The position numbers and the translations under genes were made by a program. From contig CAWBCW010000011.1 of NCBI GenBank assembly GCA_963787345.1, positions 744,001-808,000 on the forward strand: DNA of 64,000 nt. Direction: 5' to 3'. Below, piece after piece: positions 35,447 to 43,137 of this stretch (position 1 is its first letter; each line of letters begins with the position of its first letter). This DNA comes from Bacillus_BD sp963787345 (lineage in GTDB: Bacteria > Bacillota > Bacilli > Bacillales > Cytobacillaceae). The notes beneath the pieces were generated by a model. The model searched no databases. It was not told the origin of the DNA and saw only the letters and a list, made by a program, of their open reading frames with translations.

Positions 35447-36106
35447 ATGGAAACGTTACACGCTTACCTTGATCAAAATGTGGAACTTGAAGTGTCAGGG
35501 GATAAGATTCTAAAGGGGAAATTAGTAGATGTTGGAACAGACATAATCGTCCTATTTAATGGGAAGGATTATTTATATATTCCTTTTACACACATTCAAC
35601 ATTTTTGGTCGACTCAGGATGATGACGAAGTGTATGAAGAAAAGGAGACAAAGCCTTTTAATACTACAACATTATCTGTTCGCTCTATATTAATGAATGC
35701 AAAAGGAATGTACTTGGAAATAAAAGTTGTTGGAAAACAGTCGATTCATGGTTATGTTACAGGTGTACAAAGTGATTATATAATTTTTTACTCTCCGATT
35801 TTTCAAACCATGTATATTCCGTTGAATCATTTGAAATGGCTAATGCCATATCATACTTCAAAGAAACCTTATACTTTAGATAATGAGATGCTATCTGTTA
35901 ATTCATCCAATATTTCTATGGCGAGATCATTTGATGTTCAATTGCAAAAATTAATTGGCAAAATAGTTGTCTTCGATTTAGGTTTAGTAGAACATCGAAT
36001 AGGACGATTAAAAAAAGTCGAATCTAAGTTTATTCAATTGGTTTCTGCAAAGGGGAATGTCATATTAATTAATTTGCAACATATAAAATCTGTTCATGTT
36101 GTATAA
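35447..36106 (+). CDS. Triple DUF2642/LSm-like coat protein
   Basis: The protein has 219 residues from ATG 35447 behind AAAGGAGGG. Three related modules follow one another: NVELEVSGDKILKGKLVDVG with YLYIPFTHIQHF (about 8-50), YLEIKVVGKQSIHGYVTGVQ with TMYIPLNHLKWL (about 85-130), and KIVVFDLGLVEHRIGRLKKV with VILINLQHIKSVHV (about 170-217). The HIxH and QHIKSV endings match those of the CotB-like genes. DUF2642 proteins occur in spore-formers, and the role here is inferred to be structural. It is followed by a hairpin terminator. Confidence 0.8.
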   Translation: METLHAYLDQNVELEVSGDKILKGKLVDVGTDIIVLFNGKDYLYIPFTHIQHFWSTQDDDEVYEEKETKPFNTTTLSVRSILMNAKGMYLEIKVVGKQSIHGYVTGVQSDYIIFYSPIFQTMYIPLNHLKWLMPYHTSKKPYTLDNEMLSVNSSNISMARSFDVQLQKLIGKIVVFDLGLVEHRIGRLKKVESKFIQLVSAKGNVILINLQHIKSVHVV

Positions 36107-36123
36107 TTCTACTGGAAATAGGA

Positions 36124-36165
36124 AAGGTGATGATTGGAAAAAACAATTCATCACCTTAGTTTTTA
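36124..36165 (+). terminator. Terminator after the DUF2642-like gene
   Basis: AAGGTGATGA pairs with TCATCACCTT and is followed by AGTTTTT. Confidence 0.75.
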
Positions 36166-36420
36166 TAAAAAAGCTCACTCTGCCTCCTCATTCTAACTCC
36201 CTCTTATTCTCTTCAATTCATTATGAACAAAAGAAGATTATTCCACCTAACGAATAAGTTTATTTGATATTAGGTCATTCAGGATGAAGAAATGACATAA
36301 TGTGAAATACAAAAAGTAGTCTATTTTGCTTGATAAAAAGTATTAATGAATATGAATTAGTTGTATCCTTTCAGTCAACTAATCATATGATATAGTAAAT
36401 TTTGAAAATGGGGTGACAAC

Positions 36421-37221
36421 ATGTCAGGTAAAGGAAAGAGAAAAGATGGAACTAGCAATACACCAACTGAACAGACAACTGATAAAACGGCAAAGGACAC
36501 CACATCAACTGAAATAACCACCGAGACATCAGAGAATGCCTCAAATACCGAAGTGAAATCAACCAACACAACTAATGCAAGTGGAAAAGGTGGAAAAGGG
36601 GAAAAGGCGGAACTGGAGATACATCTAGCGAAACAACGACCGAGACATCAGAGGATGCCTCAAATACGGAAGTGAAATCATCCAATACAACTAATTCAAA
36701 TGGAAAAGGTGGAAAAGGCGGAACTGGAAGTACATCTAGCGAAACAACGACTGAGACACCAGAGGATGCCTCAAATACGGAAGCGAAATCATCCAATACA
36801 ACTAATTCAAATGGAAAAGGTGGAAAAGGCGGAGCTGGAAATACATCTAGCGAAACAACGACCGAGACACCAGAGGATGCCTCAAATACTGAAGCGAAAT
36901 CATCCAATACAACTAATTCAAATGGAAAAGGTGGAAAAGGCGGAGCTGGAAATACATCTAGCGAAACAACCACCGAGACATCAGAGGATGCCTCAAATAC
37001 TGAAGCGCAATCATCCAATACAACTAATACAAATGGAAAAGGTGGAAAAGGTGGAACTAGGAAATACATCCAGCGAAACAACCACCGAGACATCAGAGGA
37101 TGCCTCAAATACTGAAGCGAAATCAGCCAATACAACTAATTCAAGTGGAAAAGGCGGAAAAGGTGGAACTAGAAATACATCCAGCGAAACAACAACTACT
37201 GATACTACAAAAAACGACTAA
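36421..37221 (+). pseudogene. Thr/Ser-rich GKGGKGG-repeat surface protein with two opposed frameshifts
   Basis: Start ATG 36421 follows GGGGTGA. The protein begins MSGKGKRKDGTSNTPTEQ, then a series of 37-residue units (SSETTTETPEDASNTEAKSS, NTTNSNGKGGKGGAGNT) and ends TTTDTTKND at 37221. One base is missing in the first unit (AAAGGGGAAAA near 36595 instead of AAAGGTGGAAAA), and one is extra in the last-but-one unit (GGAACTAGGAAAT near 37060). The middle units are thus read only after a -1 shift that a +1 shift undoes. Thr/Ser richness next to a glycosylation locus suggests an O-glycosylated exosporium-type filament. Either the gene is dead, phase-variable, or carries sequencing errors. Confidence 0.7.
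36625..37180 (+). repeat. Array of 111-bp coding repeats (about five units)
   Basis: Units of 37 codons recur every 111 bp (for example ACATCTAGCG at 36732 and 36843). They encode alternating acidic Thr/Ser stretches and GKGGKGG motifs. Units differ at only a few positions, so unequal recombination is likely. Confidence 0.85.
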
Positions 37222-37277
37222 CATGTAAAAGGACTACTACTAATTAAAATGACGTGTTATTTAATATATCTCAATTT

Positions 37278-37304
37278 GAAGAGGGGTCTAACACTCCTCT
37301 TCTT
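37278..37304 (+). terminator. Terminator after the repeat gene
   Basis: GAAGAGG pairs with CCTCTTC across a short loop, followed by TTTAAAT. Confidence 0.6.
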
Positions 37305-37409
37305 TAAATAAAATAGGGAAAAATACTTTAAGTAACCCTCGTTTGTCTCCCGTTATATATAATCTCCCAAAGTTTGATTAAACATTTGTAGGATTAAGGA
37401 GGGGTTATT

Positions 37410-37790
37410 TTGGATCATATTGTTGTGAAGGATACTGAAAAATATGGTAGGGGTGTGTTTGCATTACGTTCTTTTATGAAAGGAGAATTAATTGAGGCGG
37501 CTCCTGTTATTGATATGCCACAAACTGAGAGAAATTATATAGAGAAAACGAGGTTATTGGAGTATTTTTTTAATTGGGGTGAAAAAAATAAGGATCCCGC
37601 TATTTGCTTAGGGTACGGTTCTTTATATAATCATTCCTATTCCCCAAATGCAAAATTTATTAATAATCTAGATAATCGTACAATTGATTTTTATGCATTA
37701 AGAGACATTCAACAGGGAGAAGAAATTACTGTAAATTATAATGGTGATCCTAATTGTAAATCAGATGTATGGTTTGATGTATTAGAGTAA
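37410..37790 (+). CDS. SET-domain protein, putative lysine methyltransferase
   Basis: The protein has 126 residues from TTG 37410, justified by AAGGAGGGG 6-7 bases before it and the absence of any other start. The SET hallmarks are present in order: KYGRGVFALRSFMKGELI (N-SET, about 10-27), GSLYNHSYSPNAKF with the SAM-binding NHS motif (about 70-83), and LRDIQQGEEITVNYNGDP with the catalytic-pocket Tyr (about 100-117). There is no post-SET cysteine cluster. Stand-alone SET proteins methylate lysines in proteins. Substrates in bacteria are mostly unknown. It directly follows a Lys-Gly-repeat protein gene and lies between CotB-like genes. Confidence 0.88.
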   Translation: MDHIVVKDTEKYGRGVFALRSFMKGELIEAAPVIDMPQTERNYIEKTRLLEYFFNWGEKNKDPAICLGYGSLYNHSYSPNAKFINNLDNRTIDFYALRDIQQGEEITVNYNGDPNCKSDVWFDVLE

Positions 37791-38261
37791 AGAGAAGCTT
37801 TTTAATAAGTTCGTTACTATTTATTAAAGATGTACTAAAATATTCATCTCTTAGGGAAAACATCTCAAGGTTGGCTTGCCTATTCTTCCTTTTAGAGTCT
37901 TAAATATGTGCTTTCAATACCCAAACCCAAATTGTATTCTCGGAGCGGGTACTCGTACTGTCTATTATTTCAAGTTCGTTTTCGGTGCTTGTCACCCCTC
38001 TTCATTATTAGCCTCGATAGAAATCCCTGATGCACGTTACAAGATTGTTTTTTCTAAAATCTCTTTTAGTAAATAATTTGTTCTTTTATAATACATAAAT
38101 GTATCTGATAAAATATACCCTATGGGGTACTTTTGGATAAGCCTTAGGCATTTCAACCAATTTATTAATCACTAGGCTAACTGTATAGCAATGTCATGGC
38201 ATGACACATATAAATATAATGTATTTAGACTAAGAAAAAATATATATATTGGGGGAGACTT
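37791..38261. other. Intergenic region before CotB-like copy 2
   Basis: The first 300 bp show no convincing gene. A 66-codon plus-strand ORF at 37876 has no RBS and no recognisable composition. From about 38140 the sequence repeats the region upstream of 33253, including TAGCAATGTCATGGCA-like, GACACATATA and GTATTTAGACTAAGAAAA blocks. It is a duplicated promoter region, presumably for a sporulation sigma factor. Confidence 0.6.
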
Positions 38262-38738
38262 ATGATGAAGGAATATTTAAATACCTTGGTTGGGAAACAC
38301 ATTAAAGTCGATCGTGGTGGTCCTGAATCAAGAAGTGGAATGCTTCTAGATGTTCAGGATAATTACTTCGCGCTTCTAACGGAAGAGGATGGGGTTGTAT
38401 ATTATAATCTGCAGCACATCAAGAGTTTTACTCGTGATCCGAAGAAAGACCATGAAGCATTGGCTGTAAAATTACCCAAGTCATTCACTTACTTTAAGGG
38501 TGATTCATTTAAAGATGTTTTATCAAAATTAGTGTTTACATGGGTAGTTATCAATCGCGGTGGTCCTGAAAGAGTAGAAGGTGTATTAATTAGTGTTGAT
38601 GAAGCAGGAATCAGTTTAGTATTAAAGGATGAAGTGGTAAATGTTTCTAACTTCCATATTCGAAATGTAAGTTATGGGAATAATCCATTTCCAAAGGAAA
38701 AAGAGGAAAATCAGGATAAGGATAAAAAAATAAGATAA
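38262..38738 (+). CDS. CotB-like spore coat protein, copy 2, probably shortened
   Basis: The protein has 158 residues from ATG 38262 (or the next codon, also ATG), behind TGGGGGAG. It is a close paralogue of the gene at 33253: IKVDRGGPESRSGMLLDVQD, VVYYNLQHIKSF, WVVINRGGPERVEGVLISVD and VSNFHIRNVSYGNNPFP. It stops at TAA 38736-38738. The same frame then stays open to TGA near 38799 and encodes KDNQNKDNQNKDNQNQDNKK, a charged repeat tail like that of copy 1. The stop therefore looks like a recent nonsense change that trimmed about 20 residues. The core modules are intact. Confidence 0.82.
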   Translation: MMKEYLNTLVGKHIKVDRGGPESRSGMLLDVQDNYFALLTEEDGVVYYNLQHIKSFTRDPKKDHEALAVKLPKSFTYFKGDSFKDVLSKLVFTWVVINRGGPERVEGVLISVDEAGISLVLKDEVVNVSNFHIRNVSYGNNPFPKEKEENQDKDKKIR

Positions 38739-38822
38739 AAAGATAATCAAAATAAAGATAATCAAAATAAAGATAATCAAAATCAGGATAATAAAAAATG
38801 AAATAATAATTAGGTTTTGTTC

Positions 38823-38852
38823 ATTAGTCGTCTCAATGTTAGGAGGCGACTA
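38823..38852 (+). terminator. Hairpin after CotB-like copy 2
   Basis: TTAGTCGTCTC pairs with GGAGGCGACTAA. It corresponds to the hairpin at 33768-33795, followed in both places by TATCCAGGA. In the second place the downstream coat gene is missing. Confidence 0.5.
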
Positions 38853-38929
38853 ATTTACTATCCAGGAAGATATCGGGCGATCAAATAAATCAAATATTTT
38901 ATTGGGTAAATGAGAAGGTTTGATTTTGA

Positions 38930-39190
38930 GGAAAATGATTTACATGATTATTTATTTCTTTAATAGTATATGCAAGCTTGTCTTAATCACTTATACGTTT
39001 TCCCTATAAAAAAGTAAAATGGGCAGTCAAAGTAATGGACGATATACGTAATACATTAGAAATTTGTCCTATTGAAAGGAAAAAAAGAGATTGTGATGAG
39101 GAGTACTAAGTAAAAGCTTTAATGGAGGAAAAAATCATTCATATAGATAAGGAGTTACTGTGAATATAAAAACGGTAAAACAATGATGTA
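38930..39190 (+). other. Decayed duplicate of the uvsE-hprK upstream sequence
   Basis: TAGTATATGCAAGCTTG and the following TTTCCCTATAAA...AAAATGGG resemble 41817-41873, the leader of the first uvsE. AGGAGTTACTGTGAATATAA followed by ACGGTAAAACA (39155-39181) resembles the RBS and first codons of hprK at 43132. The uvsE coding part is absent. No functional ORF remains. Confidence 0.5.
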
Positions 39191-39404
39191 AGCGGGCACA
39201 TTATTTCAAACTTGCCTTTTCGCTTTAATCCAGAAGAAAATCTGAAATAATGAGCTCTAATATTCACTTTATTCCGCAATGTGAAAAACTCTATTCAAAC
39301 TAATTCAACTATTTTTTGTGGAATTTTGAGTTCTCTCCCAACCTTTATGCTAATCCACGATAGAAATCCATTACTCCACCAGTTGATAAGGGAAGTAGAT
39401 CACA

Positions 39405-39640
39405 TCAAATGTTATAAGGTAGGAGTAGCACTCTTTAAAAGAACGCAAGACAAATGTTTTTCCTGCACCCGATTCTCCAATTAGAAGTCTCATTCCCATT
39501 GATATTTGCAAGTAATTTAATGCAGCTAAAGCTCCTTGATTATTCGTAGATGAAAATGCATCGGAAGGTCGATATCCTTTGAAAATGACTTTCTAGCCAA
39601 TGAATAAAAGGATCTATACGTTCTCTTCGTCCTCTTTTGC
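39405..39640 (-). pseudogene. Fragment of a transposition-type AAA ATPase
   Basis: Read on the minus strand, DPFIHWLESHF (about 39590) changes frame into FKGYRPSDAFSS, then NNQGALAALNYLQISMGMR and LLIGESGAGKTFVLRSFKE, ending near 39405. The GESGAGKT P-loop with a preceding ALAALNY helix is typical of ExeA/TniB-like ATPases carried by mobile elements. Both ends and the rest of the protein are missing, so this is a relic. The surrounding DNA (39190-39815) holds no other gene I can support. Confidence 0.55.
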
Positions 39641-39816
39641 TCCAACTGTGATTAGGAGCAATGCAGAAGCACGATCAAGGTTTATATAAAGGACGAATGG
39701 TATTGGCAGAAAATAAAAAGGATCTAAAAGTCAGTATATATTGACAATTGGATCCTTTTTTCGAGTTCATGGCAGATTCCTATGACAGATGTTTTTGTAT
39801 AAAGTTATTTTATCCT

Positions 39817-40020
39817 GTCATAACAGGCAGTAAGCCCCCTACTTCAAGACGTAGAGTAATAACGAATATGGATAGGTAGGGAATCAACTGCTTGTAAAGA
39901 TCTGAATTAATGAACGCAGACTAAATACGCCTGTGGCAACATCTGCGTGACCAGCATGCTGCTGGCCTCAACTAACTATCGGTGGAGGATAAGAAAAAAA
40001 ACCGCTGATGAAAGTTTCAC
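39817..40020 (+). mobile_element. Structured 200-nt repeat, copy 2
   Basis: This is the second copy of the element at 13684-13886. It opens GTCATAACAGGCAGT, has CCCCCTACTTCAAGA, a degenerate partner arm ending GCTTGTAAAGATCTGAAT, then the shared AACGCAGACTAAATACG, GCGTGACCAGCATGCTGC and TGATGAAAGTTTCAC. Its right end stops exactly at the last base before the stop codon of the convergent gene at 40022. The left palindrome is more eroded than in copy 1. Confidence 0.5.
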
Positions 40021-40021
40021 T

Positions 40022-40387
40022 TTATTGCATTTGTTGGTTGAGATCTTGGATACATTCTTGTACAAGGGTTACAGCTTGGCTCATCGAGGCACCGCCACCA
40101 AATGCAGCAGTCACTCCAATTGCTTCAAAAATTTCTTGTTCTGAACAGCCTTGATCAAGGCATCCTTTCACATGGTAAATAATACAATATTCATCTTGTG
40201 AAAACAGACTGATGCCAAGAGCAATTAATTGTTTTTCCTTTTTTGATAGTACACCTTCTTTGAAGCATTCTTCTGTAAAATTATTATACTTTTCTGCAAG
40301 AGAAGGCATTTTCTTTGTAAACTCGCCAATTCCAGCCTTATATTCATGTAAGGCTGCTTCTGTAGGATTTCTAAATTCCATTTCCAT
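40022..40387 (-). CDS. Carboxymuconolactone decarboxylase-like (AhpD/YurZ-type) protein
   Basis: The protein has 121 residues with GGAGATGAG before ATG 40387. The single AhpD-like domain shows LSKKEKQLIALGISLFSQD (about 49-67) and the active-site region EYCIIYHVKGCLDQGCSEQE (about 68-87). The cysteines are spaced C-x7-C rather than the CxxC of AhpD, as in YurZ-type members whose function is unknown. A thiol-dependent peroxidase role should not be assumed. It is not obviously linked to its neighbours. Confidence 0.8.
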   Translation of the reverse strand: MEMEFRNPTEAALHEYKAGIGEFTKKMPSLAEKYNNFTEECFKEGVLSKKEKQLIALGISLFSQDEYCIIYHVKGCLDQGCSEQEIFEAIGVTAAFGGGASMSQAVTLVQECIQDLNQQMQ

Positions 40388-40616
40388 TTTTTACTCATCT
40401 CCAATATGTAATTAATAGTAATGCAGTGATAGTATAAGCAATCGTAGTCAAATTCATTCATAGATCATCCAAGATTCCTGTTAGATTAAAACTATATAAC
40501 TATAGTGATAATGTGGTTAAAACCCCTATATGACAGGTGTCACTATTAGAGTGGTGAAGATCGTGTTAAGCTCCAAATAGTTATTTTAAAATATTAATTA
40601 AAGCGGGGGAATTACA

Positions 40617-41606
40617 TTGAACTTTCCATCATTAAGAATCGGTCACATGACACCTAAATTTCCAATTATGCAGGGAGGAATGGGTGTCGGAATTTCTCTA
40701 AGTAAACTAGCGTCTGCCGTTGCCAATTCTGGGGGTATCGGAATTATTTCAGGAACGGGTATTTCCATTGATGAAATGCGCTTTCATATCCAGCAAGCAA
40801 AAAAATCATTAACAGGACCTGGTTATATTGGTGTAAATGTATTATTTGCGATGAATGATTTTGCGGAAAAAATGAAAGTAGCTCTTGAAGAGAAGGTAGA
40901 CTTTATTATTTCGGGTGCCGGTATCTCCAGAGATATGTATGCCTGGGGAAGGCAAGCGGGTATTCCAGTACTTTCTATCGTCTCTTCTGCAAAGTTAGCA
41001 AGAATATCCCAAAAGCTAGGTGCAGCGGCTGTTGTGGTGGAAGGTTTTGAAGCGGGGGGCCATTTAGGGACAGATCGGAAAATGTTTGAGATCCTTCCAG
41101 AAGTGGTTGAGGCCGTTTCAATACCGGTAATAGCTGCAGGAGGTATCTTAACAGGAGAAGATATTGAACAGGCATTAAGTATGGGGGCCTCAGGTGTACA
41201 AATGGGTACAAGATTTGTTGCAAGTGATGAATGTGATGCTCCATTGGCTTTCAAGCAAAAGTATGTAAATGCGACTAAAGACGATATTTTATTAGTTAAA
41301 ACAACGGTTGGTCTACAAGGGCGAATCATCAAAAATTCTTTTTCTGATTTGATTACAAGTCAAGATAAAGTAAAAATAAGAAACTGTCATGATTGCTTAA
41401 AAAATTGTTCTTACCGTTTTTGTACACTAGATTCTCTTTATAAAGTAATGGAAGGGGATGTAGAAAATGGTCTTGTTTTTGCTGGGGCCCGAGTACATGA
41501 AATAAATGGGATCCTGCCTGTTCAACAAATTATGAAACAATTAATGGAAGAATACCAAATAGCAATTAAAAAACGTGAAGAAAGTATAAGTGTATTATCT
41601 TCATAA
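40617..41606 (+). CDS. NAD(P)H-dependent flavin oxidoreductase, nitronate monooxygenase family
   Basis: The protein has 329 residues from TTG 40617, preceded by GCGGGGGAATT. It is a TIM-barrel FMN protein: KFPIMQGGMGVGISLSKLA (about 14-32), GGIGIISGTG, VEGFEAGGHLGTD (about 142-154), PVIAAGGILTGEDIEQAL and GASGVQMGTRFVASDEC (about 190-210), the FMN phosphate-binding loops of 2-nitropropane dioxygenases. A Cys-rich insert (NCHDCLKNCSYRFC) near residue 260 is unusual for nitronate monooxygenase and hints at a different substrate or a metal site. It is a stand-alone gene followed by a terminator. Confidence 0.85.
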   Translation: MNFPSLRIGHMTPKFPIMQGGMGVGISLSKLASAVANSGGIGIISGTGISIDEMRFHIQQAKKSLTGPGYIGVNVLFAMNDFAEKMKVALEEKVDFIISGAGISRDMYAWGRQAGIPVLSIVSSAKLARISQKLGAAAVVVEGFEAGGHLGTDRKMFEILPEVVEAVSIPVIAAGGILTGEDIEQALSMGASGVQMGTRFVASDECDAPLAFKQKYVNATKDDILLVKTTVGLQGRIIKNSFSDLITSQDKVKIRNCHDCLKNCSYRFCTLDSLYKVMEGDVENGLVFAGARVHEINGILPVQQIMKQLMEEYQIAIKKREESISVLSS

Positions 41607-41608
41607 CT

Positions 41609-41652
41609 AAAAGCCCACGTCTGAATTCTTGGATTCGTACGTGGGCTTTTTT
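41609..41652 (+). terminator. Terminator after the NMO-type gene
   Basis: AAAGCCCACGT pairs with ACGTGGGCTTTTTT across an 18-nt loop. Confidence 0.85.
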
Positions 41653-42017
41653 GCTGGGTTATTCAGTTGTAACAATCTAGTCGTTAATAACGGCTAACGG
41701 GACTTAGAGTAAGGCTAAAGTGAGAGGTTGGAAGCAAAGAGCAACTTGCGTTAGGGCTTTAGGAATCTGGGATGAATGACTCTAAATGTATTACATCATT
41801 TTTTTGTTTATGGATAGTATATGCGAGCTTGCCAACCCTAACCTCTTTCCCTATAAATAATAAAATTGGGTAAAATAAGTAAAGTAAAGATGAGCATTAA
41901 AATAGCTGGAATTTCTTAGAATTAGTACTTGCTTAAAATGGACATAATAGCCCAGAAGTTATTAAATAATCATTAAAATTAATTACGGTGAAAACCGGTA
42001 AATAAAGAGGTGAACCA
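41653..42017. other. Leader region of the uvsE-hprK-uvsE cluster
   Basis: No ORF is visible. Part of it (about 41790-41880) has a degenerate copy at 38930-39030. It presumably contains the promoter of the following cluster. Confidence 0.45.
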
Positions 42018-42983
42018 ATGACGATTGTCCGCCTTGGTTATGTAGCGATGAGTATGGAATTAAAAAATGCTTCTCCATCCAAAACCATGACTTTTTCACA
42101 ATTCGAAAAGGTAAGAGATCGGGAAGCAGCTATTCGTAAATTAGAGAGGATCGCTCTGTCAAATCTACATAACACATTAAGACTCCTGCGACATTGCGCA
42201 GCATATGACATTCATTTTTATCGTTTAACTTCACGATTAATTCCTTTAGCAAATCATGAGGAACTTCTTGATTGGAATTATATGAAACCACTAAAAGAGG
42301 ATCTAAAGGAATTAGGTGATTTTGCCAAAAAACAAAAAATAAGAGTTGATTTTCATCCAGATCACTTTGTCGTTATTAATTCAAGTAAAAAACAAGTTTT
42401 AAAGAATTCCATTCAAACACTAAAACTTCATTATTTATTGTTGAAGGGAATGGGCATTGATCCAACCCACCGATGTGTAATGCATGTAGGTGGTAACTAT
42501 AAAGAAACAGAACAATCACTCGAACGTTTTGTTGATAATTGGATGATGGTCCCAGGCAAAATACAACAAATGATCATGCTTGAAAATGATGATACTTCCT
42601 TTACTTTGGAAGATACTTTATATTTATGTGAAAAACTAGAGATTCCACTTGTATTTGATTACCATCATCACCTAGCCCATCATTCCGATTTGGACTGGAA
42701 AGTGCATTGGGATCGAGTTGTAAATACTTGGAGATACTCGCCATTGCCAATTAAAATGCACATATCAAGTCCAAAAAGTGACCAAGAATTTCGTCATCAT
42801 TCAGATTTCATTGATCCTAAAATGTTCTTTGAATTTCTGCAGGAAATAAAAGGGAGCGTTTCGGAAATTTATTGCATGATTGAAGCAAAAAGAAAGGATG
42901 AAGCCCTTTTTCAATTAATGAATGATGTGAAAAATAGAAAGGACGTAGATATTATTGATGGATCATCTTTTTATTTAAAGTGA
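42018..42983 (+). CDS. uvsE: UV DNA damage endonuclease UvsE, copy 1
   Basis: The protein has 321 residues, behind AAAGAGGTG. It is a UVDE-type TIM barrel with the metal-binding series visible: VDFHPDHFVVINSS (about 114), CVMHVGGNYK (about 154), MLENDDTSF (about 192), FDYHHHLAHH (about 214), MHISSPKSDQEF (about 250) and MIEAKRKDEA (about 290). UVDE nicks DNA 5' to UV dimers. In spore-formers it complements SplB in repairing spore DNA. It is about one-third to one-half identical by eye to copy 2 at 44084, with an hprK homologue between. Confidence 0.93.
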   Translation: MTIVRLGYVAMSMELKNASPSKTMTFSQFEKVRDREAAIRKLERIALSNLHNTLRLLRHCAAYDIHFYRLTSRLIPLANHEELLDWNYMKPLKEDLKELGDFAKKQKIRVDFHPDHFVVINSSKKQVLKNSIQTLKLHYLLLKGMGIDPTHRCVMHVGGNYKETEQSLERFVDNWMMVPGKIQQMIMLENDDTSFTLEDTLYLCEKLEIPLVFDYHHHLAHHSDLDWKVHWDRVVNTWRYSPLPIKMHISSPKSDQEFRHHSDFIDPKMFFEFLQEIKGSVSEIYCMIEAKRKDEALFQLMNDVKNRKDVDIIDGSSFYLK

Positions 42984-43137
42984 AAGCACTTATTGAAAAA
43001 TTATAATAACTATTAGATGAATAAAGTGAAAAAGTTTGGAATGAAAAGTCATAATAACCATTAGATGTATAAGTGAAATAGTATTATGATAGTGGAGGAC
43101 AAGTAATTATAAGAGAAGAAAAGAATGAGGAGTTACT

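Noticed and set aside
36572..37135. 187-codon minus-strand ORF rich in PPFPPFPFELVVLDD repeats
   Set aside because: It is the exact antisense of the 111-bp coding repeats. It has no RBS, and the plus-strand reading makes a coherent Thr/Ser protein.
36625..37180. Regular repeats considered as a CRISPR array
   Set aside because: The period is 111 bp with no unique spacers, and the repeats are coding. No cas genes are near.
37876..38076. 66-codon plus-strand ORF after the SET gene
   Set aside because: No ribosome-binding site, TTG start, no recognisable composition, and no homologous counterpart upstream of CotB-like copy 1.
40823..41332. 169-codon minus-strand ORF in the NMO-type gene
   Set aside because: Shadow of a well-conserved TIM-barrel gene with no RBS.
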